Assembly: GCA_900764215.1 (NCBI GenBank)
Contig: CAAFNI010000209.1
Span: 1-6,099, forward strand
Length of the DNA stretch: 6,099 nt
From: an uncultured Sutterella sp.
GTDB taxonomy: Bacteria > Pseudomonadota > Gammaproteobacteria > Burkholderiales > Burkholderiaceae_F
Reading direction: 5' to 3'
Shown one piece after another: positions 1 to 6,093 of this stretch. Each line of letters starts with the position of its first letter. Within the stretch, counting starts at the first letter, position 1. The position numbers and the translations under genes were made by a program. The notes beneath the pieces were generated by a model. That model did not search any database. It was not told where the DNA came from and saw only the letters and a list, made by a program, of their open reading frames with translations.

Positions 1-3000
1 AGACTACAGTCTGCCGCTCTATGTCTGGCGCTGGTTTGCTGTCAACGAAAACGTGGTCGAAAAGCTCTCCAAGGCGAAAAATTTCAACTCCGAGTTTGCC
101 AACAAGCCCGTGCTGCATGCGCTCGTCGGTCTGACGATGCTCAATCGCGGCATTGAGGATGACGACTGGGTGCGCGGGCTCTCCGACCCGGCGCGTTTGA
201 AAACCTTCCCGCCGCTTCTCGCCTTTGAGGTGCTCCATGCGCTCGAGCCCGAATCGGAGGCTTATCAGAAGCGGGCGAAGGCGTACGGCTTTGCGGGCTT
301 GCTGCCTGCGCGCACACGCGCTCTGCCTGAATGGGAGCGGCTTCTTGACCAATTGATCGGCGAGGAAAAGCTCCTGAAGCCGTCAAGGCTCGAGCGCATT
401 GTCTATCAGCTCGACTGCAGGGATCTGACCGTGAAGCCCCGCGCGCAGAAGTCGAAGGACGGCCGCACTTGGTCAAGAGGGCGGGACGTTGCGATTTCGA
501 CCTTCGTCCGCGGCGGTGTCGAGGGCATGACCGTGCAGGACAAGGCCGTGAGCTCGCTTGCGGGCGAGATCTACGGCGGGCTCGAGCTTCGCGGCCCCCG
601 CGTGGTCGAGGCCCTGGTCGGGCACCCGGAAGTGTATGACGCCCGCACAAGCGAAAGGCTCGATGTTGTCCGACAGGCCTACGAGCTCAAGGTCCTCAAA
701 AAGGGAAAAGGCTTCGAAATCGACGACAACATTGAAGGGGAGTTCGAAATCTTCCACGGCTATGCCGTCAAGAAGGAGGGGACGACCGTCGTGGTGATGC
801 CGCTCGAGCCGAGCGTCTACAACGCCGCCAAAATCATGAAGGGCGTCCAGCGCTTCCCCGAAGAGGCGGCCGACAAGCTCAAGACCCTGCTCGGGAGCAT
901 CAGCGGGCGCGCCGTCGTGATGTCGGATCTCGGCAACGAAAACATCGAGACGGTGGTCGGACGCAGCGTGCCGACGGTGCGGTTCGAGCTCTCGGACGAC
1001 AATCGCTTTTCGGCCAAGCTGTGCGTGCATCCCGTCAAGGGCGAGGCGCTCAGCTGCGAGCCGGGCGAAGGACTCGAATTCCTGCAGACGCGCATCAGGC
1101 AAAAGAGCGTGCAGGTTCGGCGCGACCTCAAGGCGGAAAAGGCCGCAGGCCGCAAGGTCGCCGAGGCCATGCCCGTCGAGGCCGTCAACGCCGAAGGCAC
1201 CGAATGGTCCCTGAGTTCGCTCGAGTGCCTGTCGGCGCTCGAAGCCCTGCGAAAGCTCAAGAAGGCCGTTGAGGTCGAATGGCCCGAAGACGCGGTCTAT
1301 ACGGTCAACGACGCGCCGATCAACATGGACGCGCTGAGCCTCGCCGTCACCAGCATGGACCGCTGGTTCACGGTCGAAGGGACCGTTCGCGTCAACGCGA
1401 AGCTCAAGCTCAAGATCGGCGAACTGCTCGAAAAGCTGAGAGACAGCACCATGCCGGGCTTCATCGAACTGAGCGACGGGCGCTTCGTGGCGGTGACGGA
1501 ATCGCTTCGCCGTCTTCTCGGACTCGTCGAAGGGCTCTCGCAGAAAAAGCGCGGCAAGGTGACGCTGCCCGTCTATTCGGGCGGCGTGCTCGACGAACTC
1601 GAAGCGGCGGGCGTCAAGATCGACGCGGACGAAGCGGCGCGCACGCTCATCGGGCGCATCCGGGAGGCGGCCGACGCGGTCGAACCCGTGCCCGAGCAGC
1701 TGCAGGCGGACCTGCGCGAATACCAGGCCGAGGGCTTCAGGTGGATGTCGCGCCTTGCGCACTGGGGCGCGGGCGGGATTCTCGCCGACGACATGGGCTT
1801 GGGCAAGACCGTTCAGGCCATTGCGTTCCTGCTCTCGCGCGCGAAGCACGGGGCCTCGCTCGTCGTGATGCCCACGTCCGTGCTCCTCAACTGGGAGCGC
1901 GAGATCAAGCGCTTTGCGCCGAGCCTGCGTCCCGTGATCTTCAACCGCGAGGATCGCGCCGAAGTCGTGAAGACCCTGGGCGCGGGCGACGTGCTCCTTT
2001 CGACCTACGGGTTGCTCCCCAACGAAATTGAAAACCTGAAGACCGTCGACTGGAACGTGATCGTGCTCGACGAAGCGCACACGATCAAGTCGAAGGAGAC
2101 GAAGACCTCGAAGGCCGCGATGGAACTTACGAGCGACGCCAGGCTGCTTCTCACCGGCACGCCGCTCCAAAACCACCTGAGCGAACTCTGGAACCTTTCC
2201 GAATTCGCGAACCCGGGACTGCTCGGCGGCTACACGAGCTTTGTCGAACGCTTCGTCGTGCCCGTCGAAAAGCTTCACGACAAGGAGCGCCAGCGCCTTC
2301 TCAAGCGCATGATCTCGCCCTTCCTCCTTCGCCGCACGAAGACGGACGTGCTCGAGGAGCTCCCGGAAAAGACGGACATCACGCTTCGGGTCGAGCTGTC
2401 GGAAGCCGAACGCGCGCTCTACGAGGGGCTTCGCGAAAATACGGCCAAGGCGCTCGAGACGGGCGAAATCAAGCCGATGGAGGCGCTCGCCGCCCTGATG
2501 AAGCTGCGCCAGGCGGCCTGCCATCCGCAGCTCGTCAATCCGAAGCTCACGATGGGGTCCTCGAAAACCGACGCCTTCCTCGAGCTCGTCGACGAACTGC
2601 GCTCGAACGGCCACCGCGCGCTCGTCTTCAGCCAGTTCACGTCTCACTTGGCCCTCATCAGGAAGGCCCTGGACGAGCGCGGCATCGAATACCTCTACCT
2701 TGACGGGGCCGTCTCGGCCGCACAGCGCACGAAGCTCACCGAATCGTTCCGCTTGGGCAGCATGCCGCTCTTTCTCATCAGCCTCAAGGCGGGCGGCACG
2801 GGGCTCAACCTGACGGCCGCCGACTACGTGATCCATTTGGATCCGTGGTGGAATCCCGCAATCGAGGATCAGGCGTCGGACCGCGCCTACCGCATCGGTC
2901 AGGAGCGTCCGGTGACGGTCTACCGTCTTGTGGCCGAGGGCACGATCGAAGAAAAGATCCTGCGCCTGCACGACACCAAGCGCTCGCTCGCCGATGCGCT

Positions 3001-3082
3001 CCTTGAAGGCGCCGACATGTCGAGCCGCCTCTCGAAGGAGATGCTCCTTGGCCTCCTCTCGAATCAGGCGGACGCCGACTGA
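1..3082 (+). CDS. SNF2-family DEAD/DEAH-box helicase, 5'-truncated by window edge
   Basis: This is a SNF2/Swi2-type ATPase, an ATP-driven double-stranded DNA translocase that probably remodels protein-DNA complexes in the cytoplasm. The frame is open from base 2, so the GTG at 53 is only an internal possibility and the true start lies upstream. About 1026 codons are visible. Counting from base 2, the helicase core shows motif I DDMGLGKT (about residues 596-603), motif II DEAH (690-693), motif III LTGTPLQN (717-724), a motif IV region (ALVFSQF), motif V (SLKAGGTGLNL, about 927) and motif VI (DQASDRAYRIGQ, about 956-967, with the arginine finger). All key residues are intact. The roughly 560 residues before the core, including WSRGRDV and a Trp/Gly-rich SNF2-associated segment just upstream of motif I, resemble Burkholderiales SNF2 proteins of 1000-1400 residues that often begin with a SWIM zinc finger. 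No such finger is visible here. It appears monocistronic at its 3' end, with a terminator 37 bases after the stop. Family assignment is firm; the specific role is unknown. Confidence 0.95.
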   Translation, partial: DYSLPLYVWRWFAVNENVVEKLSKAKNFNSEFANKPVLHALVGLTMLNRGIEDDDWVRGLSDPARLKTFPPLLAFEVLHALEPESEAYQKRAKAYGFAGLLPARTRALPEWERLLDQLIGEEKLLKPSRLERIVYQLDCRDLTVKPRAQKSKDGRTWSRGRDVAISTFVRGGVEGMTVQDKAVSSLAGEIYGGLELRGPRVVEALVGHPEVYDARTSERLDVVRQAYELKVLKKGKGFEIDDNIEGEFEIFHGYAVKKEGTTVVVMPLEPSVYNAAKIMKGVQRFPEEAADKLKTLLGSISGRAVVMSDLGNENIETVVGRSVPTVRFELSDDNRFSAKLCVHPVKGEALSCEPGEGLEFLQTRIRQKSVQVRRDLKAEKAAGRKVAEAMPVEAVNAEGTEWSLSSLECLSALEALRKLKKAVEVEWPEDAVYTVNDAPINMDALSLAVTSMDRWFTVEGTVRVNAKLKLKIGELLEKLRDSTMPGFIELSDGRFVAVTESLRRLLGLVEGLSQKKRGKVTLPVYSGGVLDELEAAGVKIDADEAARTLIGRIREAADAVEPVPEQLQADLREYQAEGFRWMSRLAHWGAGGILADDMGLGKTVQAIAFLLSRAKHGASLVVMPTSVLLNWEREIKRFAPSLRPVIFNREDRAEVVKTLGAGDVLLSTYGLLPNEIENLKTVDWNVIVLDEAHTIKSKETKTSKAAMELTSDARLLLTGTPLQNHLSELWNLSEFANPGLLGGYTSFVERFVVPVEKLHDKERQRLLKRMISPFLLRRTKTDVLEELPEKTDITLRVELSEAERALYEGLRENTAKALETGEIKPMEALAALMKLRQAACHPQLVNPKLTMGSSKTDAFLELVDELRSNGHRALVFSQFTSHLALIRKALDERGIEYLYLDGAVSAAQRTKLTESFRLGSMPLFLISLKAGGTGLNLTAADYVIHLDPWWNPAIEDQASDRAYRIGQERPVTVYRLVAEGTIEEKILRLHDTKRSLADALLEGADMSSRLSKEMLLGLLSNQADAD

Positions 3083-3112
3083 CGAAGGACCGTCGGTTTT
3101 CAGGACGCAGAA

Positions 3113-3152
3113 ACGCAAGCAACCCGCCCGGCACGCACGCCGGACGGGTTGT
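3113..3152 (+). repeat. 40-bp terminator-containing repeat, copy 1
   Basis: This stretch matches 5055-5094 in the same orientation at 35 of 40 positions (differences at 3119, 3123, 3139, 3144 and 3148). The shared part includes the left flank ACGCAA, the stem and the loop ACGCAC. The C-G pair 3123-3148 is a T-A pair in copy 2 (5065-5090), so base pairing is preserved across the difference. It may be a genome-wide terminator family or an old duplication around the IS. Confidence 0.7.
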
Positions 3153-3156
3153 TTTT
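3120..3156 (+). terminator. Intrinsic terminator of the helicase gene
   Basis: The arm CAACCCG (3120-3126) pairs with CGGGTTG (3145-3151). After one C/A mismatch, CCGGC (3128-3132) pairs with GCCGG (3139-3143), closing a six-base loop ACGCAC. Five T residues follow directly (3152-3156). It lies 37 bases after the helicase stop. It is one of two closely similar hairpins in the window; the other is at 5062-5093. Confidence 0.88.
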
Positions 3157-3225
3157 GAAAGAGCTTCAGTGCCGCAAGAACGGTTTTTCCTGACGGCGAT
3201 GATGAACTCTCAGCAAGGCAGATTT

Positions 3226-3232
3226 AGGAGGT
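3226..3232 (+). promoter_or_regulatory. Strong Shine-Dalgarno deciding the transposase start
   Basis: AGGAGGT lies four bases before the ATG at 3237. It is by far the best ribosome binding site in the region. It argues that the native transposase start is 3237, not the GTG at 3309, which has only a weak GGGG (3297-3300) ahead of it. Confidence 0.8.
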
Positions 3233-3236
3233 CAAA

Positions 3237-3308
3237 ATGGGACGCCGGTACACGGGTAAAAAGTGCGTCAGCAGGATTCAGGTTCCGCAGAAGAACGGGG
3301 ACATTTAA
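3237..3308 (+). CDS. 23-codon N-terminal piece of the transposase, ended by in-frame TAA
   Basis: The ATG at 3237 follows a strong AGGAGGT. It opens a 23-residue peptide beginning MGRRYTGKKC and ending QKNGDI, then an ochre TAA at 3306-3308. The next codon in the same frame is the GTG at 3309, which starts the long transposase frame. The peptide reads as the natural transposase N-terminus. Joined across the stop it gives NGDI-x-VYERPTRYDPE, and in related IS1634-type proteins, as I remember them, x is Tyr. A single TAC or TAT to TAA change would produce exactly this. It could alternatively be a leader peptide coupled to the downstream frame by the contiguous stop and start. Confidence 0.65.
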   Translation: MGRRYTGKKCVSRIQVPQKNGDI

Positions 3309-4940
3309 GTGTACGAGCGCCCCACGCGCTACGACCCGGAACTCAAGAAGACCGTTGTTGAGGGCAAGAAGCTGATCGGCAAAATCGTGGCCGGGTCAGA
3401 CGAAATCGTGCCGACTCGCCCCAAGAAGCCCTCGAAAAGGAAGCAGTGCGTCGATAACCATTCGCCGACCGAGGCCATGAACCCGACCGCAGCGGTCGCC
3501 GTGCAGCCGGTCGGTGCGGTTGAAATCTTGGGCTGGGCGGGCGAAGAGTCCGGAATCACTGAGGCGCTCAAGAAGAGCTTTCCCATGGGAGACGCTCAGA
3601 AGATCAATACGATTGCCGGCTATTGGATTTGTACCGGCGGGCAGAGCCTCTCGCGGATGGAGAGTTGGCAGCTGATGCATTCGACTCCTTATGCCGAGGG
3701 CGTCTCCGAGAACGTTTGCGAGCGCCTGCTCGTCGATCTCTCTCAGAATGAAGAGGGCATCCAAGGCTATTTCAAGGAGATGGCAAAAGCTGTCGGCGAC
3801 CGGCCGATTCTCGCTCTCGCCCTTGATGCGTCGACGATCGACATCCATTCTCGAATTCAACACGAAGCCGGCTTCGAGGTCGGCCAAGAGGGCGACGCTC
3901 TCTCTTCCGTCAGGGTGCTCACCTTCATGGATGGCGGCGGACAGCATGCGTTCGCCTTCGACCAGCAGTCGGGATACACGTCGAACGTGATCTCAATCAA
4001 GGAGTCGATCAATCGAGTCCGATGCTTGACCGAGGGGAGGCAGAAGCCGTTGATCGTGATGGACAACGGCTTTGGCTGTGAAGAAGATCTGTTGCCGTTC
4101 GTTCGCGGCGACATGCCGTTTTTGACGCGAATCTCCACGGAGATCGTCTGGGTTCAAGAGCAGTTGGACGAAATCAGGGGCAGGATTCTCGACATCGAAA
4201 ACGCCTGCCCGTTCGACCCGGACATCTATGGGCTGACGGTGCAGGTCAAGCACAATGCCGGCGATGCTCAGCCGCCGCTCCGAACGCTTTACCTGCACTT
4301 CTTTTACTGCGACACCAAGGCGGCGCAGGCGCGCCAGGCGTTCAATGAAGAGCTCAAGGCGCTTCGCGAGTTGGTGCGCCGGAAGGCTGAATTGTCGGCG
4401 TCTGCGCAAAGAAAGGTGAACAAGTACTTCAACCTCAACGGGAAAGGCGAGGTCGAATACAACAATGCCGCCATTTCAGAAGAGCGACTGAGATTCGGTT
4501 TCCTGGCGTTGATCTCGAACTCTGAAAAGCATGCCTTTACGGCGCTGAAGTACTACCGTTGGCGCGGCCAAATCGAGGATCTCTTCTCTCTCGGGAAGAA
4601 TTTGGCCGACGGTCGTCCGCCGGCATGGTATTCGGACACGCTTCGAGGGAGGCTATTTGTCCAATTTGTCGCACTTGAACACTGCCTCTTCCTGCAGACG
4701 AAAATCGACGCGATGATGGAGACCTTGGGAGTGGAGGAGCCCGGCAAGACGAAGGCAGAAGCGGCGGCCGAACTGAGCTTGAAGTCGTGGCTCGAACAAC
4801 GGTCGCTCACGCAGATCTTGGAATGGTTCGATGCGGTCGCGCGGGTGACTGTCATGACGCCCTATGGACGTCGCCTAATCACCGTCGAAAGCACGGTGCG
4901 CGACCAACTGTTCTTGAAAAAACTTGGGGTCATAAAGTAG
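3309..4940 (+). CDS. IS1634/IS4-like DDE transposase, main open segment
   Basis: This encodes a DDE (RNase H-fold) transposase that would cut and join the ends of its own insertion sequence. From the GTG at 3309 it has 543 residues. The catalytic triad can be placed as Asp173 (ALDASTID), Asp252 (IVMDNGFG) and Glu423 in YRWRGQIEDLFSLGK. That last motif fits the IS4-superfamily signature Y-(2)-R-(3)-E-(6)-K exactly. The start of this segment (VYERPTRYDPE...GKKLIGKI...DEIVPTRPKK) is the usual N-terminal region of IS1634-type transposases. This indicates that only the first 24 codons lie upstream, at 3237-3308, separated by an in-frame TAA. The full frame would be 567 residues. The catalytic domain is undamaged, so activity depends on reinitiation at the GTG, readthrough or suppression; otherwise this is a recent nonsense pseudogene. 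Its codon use is less GC-biased than the helicase, consistent with mobility. Confidence 0.9.
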   Translation: MYERPTRYDPELKKTVVEGKKLIGKIVAGSDEIVPTRPKKPSKRKQCVDNHSPTEAMNPTAAVAVQPVGAVEILGWAGEESGITEALKKSFPMGDAQKINTIAGYWICTGGQSLSRMESWQLMHSTPYAEGVSENVCERLLVDLSQNEEGIQGYFKEMAKAVGDRPILALALDASTIDIHSRIQHEAGFEVGQEGDALSSVRVLTFMDGGGQHAFAFDQQSGYTSNVISIKESINRVRCLTEGRQKPLIVMDNGFGCEEDLLPFVRGDMPFLTRISTEIVWVQEQLDEIRGRILDIENACPFDPDIYGLTVQVKHNAGDAQPPLRTLYLHFFYCDTKAAQARQAFNEELKALRELVRRKAELSASAQRKVNKYFNLNGKGEVEYNNAAISEERLRFGFLALISNSEKHAFTALKYYRWRGQIEDLFSLGKNLADGRPPAWYSDTLRGRLFVQFVALEHCLFLQTKIDAMMETLGVEEPGKTKAEAAAELSLKSWLEQRSLTQILEWFDAVARVTVMTPYGRRLITVESTVRDQLFLKKLGVIK

Positions 4941-5054
4941 GAGTAAAGCTTGCCGCCGTCACGGTGGGAACCATTCCTGAAAACTCCGGTTCGAGTCAGT
5001 CCTGCGCCGCACGTTGCAAAACGCTCTTCATGCTGGCGTCAGGCGTATGCCATG

Positions 5055-5094
5055 ACGCAAACAATCCGCCCGGCACGCACTCCGGGCGGATTGT
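5055..5094 (+). repeat. 40-bp terminator-containing repeat, copy 2
   Basis: This is the partner of 3113-3152, in the same orientation and 1942 bases downstream, matching at 35 of 40 positions. Relative to copy 1, one stem mismatch is repaired (C-A becomes C-G) and one C-G pair is T-A. The two copies bracket the transposase gene. Confidence 0.7.
5062..5093. terminator. Shared hairpin terminator between transposase and porin
   Basis: CAATCCGCCCGG (5062-5073) pairs perfectly over 12 bp with CCGGGCGGATTG (5082-5093) around an 8-base loop. Read on the minus strand, it lies 48 bases after the porin stop and is followed by TTTGCGT. Read on the plus strand, it is 121 bases after the transposase stop and is followed by TCTGCTT. 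The T-runs are weak in both directions. It probably serves the convergent porin, and may act in both directions. Confidence 0.65.
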
Positions 5095-5106
5095 CTGCTT
5101 AGGAAC

Positions 5107-5129
5107 CTCACGTTTGTTCAGAACGTGAG
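5107..5129. other. 8-bp perfect hairpin just past the porin stop
   Basis: CTCACGTT (5107-5114) and AACGTGAG (5122-5129) form a perfect 8-bp stem with a 7-base loop. On the minus strand it begins 12 bases after the porin stop. Without a T-run it is not a classical terminator. It could protect the porin mRNA 3' end or assist the hairpin at 5062-5093. Confidence 0.45.
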
Positions 5130-5141
5130 AAGGAACGATGG

Positions 5142-5975
5142 TCAAAAGAAGTGGGTCATGCCCAGATGCGCCATGGCGCGGTTCGTCATGGGCGTCCCGA
5201 GGTCGTCAAACGTGCCCGAGCCGTCAGCGTAGGAGCCGATGGCATAGAGCATGGTGCGGCCCGAAAGATGGTAGTGGCAGCCGATGGAGCCGGTCACGCG
5301 CCTGAAGTCGGGATCCTGCCCGGAGACGGGCGCCTTGTTTTCGCCGTCGAGGTACTGGACCATGACGAGCAGGTCGGCGCGGCCGATCACGTACTTGGCG
5401 CCGAGAAAGAGCGAGGCGCCCTCAAGGCGCTTTCCGCTTTCGGCGGCATTGAATGCGATGGCGCCGTCGTCGTCCCAGGTGCTGTCCGAGAACTTGCCGT
5501 AGTTCTTGAACCAGCTTGCCCCCGCGTAGATCGTGGCGGGGCCGCCCGCGGGCTGCCAGGCGCCGGCGAGCTTCACGTTGAAGGCGTCGTCGCGGCGCAC
5601 TTCGTTCGCGGCGGCTGCGCCGAAGCGTTCGGCTTCAAATCCGAGAAGCGCACGGGCGTTGGCGCCGTCCCAGCGAAGCGCGGCGTTGAGGAAGGAGCTG
5701 TTGTCCGAAAACTTGTCGGCTTCCTTGTCGGCTTCGCCCGTGAACGAGTACTGCAGACCGGCCTTGAAGCCGGCGACGACGGGCGAGACGTAGTAGAGCG
5801 CATTGGAGTTGAGGCGCCAGACGTTGACTTGGGAGGCCTGAATGCCGGCATCGATGTAGCCCGTTTCGAAGGGATCCAAGTCCCAGTACCAGCTCAGAGA
5901 CGAAGAGCCCGACGAGAAGGCGCCGACGCGGCCTGCGCCGAACGTGCCGAAGCGTGTCTTGAGTAGGGCGTACGC
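5142..5975 (-). pseudogene. Outer-membrane porin, C-terminal part only (5' end lost)
   Basis: This is the remnant of a general-diffusion porin, a trimeric beta-barrel of the outer membrane. On the minus strand the open frame begins at 5975, after an in-frame TAA (5978-5976), and ends with TGA at 5142, giving 277 codons. It reads AYALLKTRFGTFGAGR, the strand matching the GLxGxFGTVTLGR region of betaproteobacterial porins. Alternating amphipathic strands follow. The terminal MAHLGMTHFF ends in the C-terminal Phe recognised by the BAM assembly machinery. Whole family members are about 350-400 residues. The signal peptide and roughly the first 80-100 residues are missing. The only possible start seen is a TTG at 5879, inside conserved porin sequence and without a signal peptide, so no exported product is expected. 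The loss point coincides with the AT-rich segment to the right, suggesting insertion or rearrangement. The 5' part may survive further right. Confidence 0.8.
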
Positions 5976-5980
5976 TTACC

Positions 5981-6023
5981 ACCCGTCATTTTTCAACAAA
6001 TTTTCAGAAAAATGACGGGTTTT
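5981..6023 (+). terminator. 14-bp perfect hairpin with T-run (insulating terminator or element end)
   Basis: ACCCGTCATTTTTC (5981-5994) pairs perfectly with GAAAAATGACGGGT (6007-6020) around a 12-base loop. TTTT is completed at 6023. On the plus strand this is a good intrinsic terminator directly upstream of a promoter. It would stop leftward-arising plus-strand transcription from entering the next gene. It lies immediately beyond the broken porin end, so it may also be the terminal structure of a mobile element. Confidence 0.65.
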
Positions 6024-6025
6024 CA

Positions 6026-6054
6026 TTGACTTTCGCTCTACTTAATACTATAAT
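6026..6054 (+). promoter_or_regulatory. Near-consensus sigma-70 promoter
   Basis: The -35 box is TTGACT (6026-6031), followed by a 17-base spacer and a perfect -10 box TATAAT (6049-6054). A start site near 6061 would give a leader of about 33 bases before the ATG at 6094. It is the strongest promoter visible in the window and lies in AT-rich DNA unlike its surroundings. Confidence 0.85.
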
Positions 6055-6069
6055 ATAGGTATTAAGTAG
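6038..6069. promoter_or_regulatory. Candidate operator: 11-bp inverted repeat centred on the -10 box
   Basis: CTACTTAATAC (6038-6048) is the exact reverse complement of GTATTAAGTAG (6059-6069). The 10-base centre (6049-6058) consists of the -10 hexamer plus ATAG. A dimeric repressor bound here would cover the -10 and the start site. This layout is typical of autoregulated promoters such as those of toxin-antitoxin or phage-repressor operons. The repressor itself is not visible. Confidence 0.65.
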
Positions 6070-6093
6070 CTTGCTTCTATAGGGGTAAACGCC

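Larger units (their letters stand above)
3178..4976 (+). mobile_element. Insertion sequence, IS1634/IS4-like DDE group (ends uncertain)
   Basis: The element is inferred from its single transposase gene (3237-4940) lying alone between the 3' ends of two unrelated convergent genes. The ends given are only a candidate. 3178-3198 (GAACGG...TGACGGCG) resembles the reverse complement of 4954-4976 (GAATGG...TGACGGCG) with a 2-base gap and several mismatches. That is the best inverted match found by eye on either side of the gene, but it is weak. No target-site duplication next to these ends is convincing. The true element could extend to about 3153-5054, just inside the two 40-bp repeats. IS1634-group elements are known for long, variable target duplications, which complicates boundary calling. 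Confidence 0.55.

Noticed and set aside
1..3082. SNF2 helicase as part of an antiphage system such as DISARM
   Set aside because: No methylase, DUF1998, phospholipase-D or other partner gene is present in the window. The gene is followed by a terminator, and the protein resembles stand-alone Burkholderiales SNF2 proteins.
473..3118. Very long minus-strand open frame (881 codons) opposite the helicase
   Set aside because: It mirrors the helicase codons in high-GC DNA. Its product is a low-complexity Arg/Asp/Leu/His-rich string with no recognisable domain, while the plus strand has a complete set of SNF2 motifs.
3169..3375. Small plus-strand frame overlapping the transposase start
   Set aside because: It is in another frame from the well-supported 3237 and 3309 starts, has no good RBS, and its composition is that of an out-of-frame translation.
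4953..4968. Short hairpin CCGCCG-TCA-CGGTGG after the transposase
   Set aside because: The loop is only three bases, one pair is G-T, and no T-run follows. It overlaps the candidate IS end and is not credible as a terminator.
4986..4997. CCGGTTCGAGTC, resembling a tRNA T-arm, with CCTGCGCCGCA after it
   Set aside because: The bases after the loop (CAGTC) do not pair with those before it (TCCGG) beyond one base pair. No anticodon or D arm is present upstream, so it is at most chance similarity.
4787..5128. Plus-strand 113-codon frame overlapping the transposase end
   Set aside because: It lies largely out of frame within the transposase and runs through the hairpin at 5062-5093. No domain or RBS supports it.
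5142..5879. Porin called as an intact gene from TTG at 5879
   Set aside because: The in-frame sequence upstream of 5879 continues convincing porin similarity up to 5975. The TTG codes a Leu within that region, with no signal peptide or good RBS.
5151..5966. Plus-strand open frame of 271 codons across the porin
   Set aside because: It is a shadow of the porin reading frame. It is rich in Gly/Ala/Val/Arg with no domain, and the minus-strand frame has a clear porin C-terminus.
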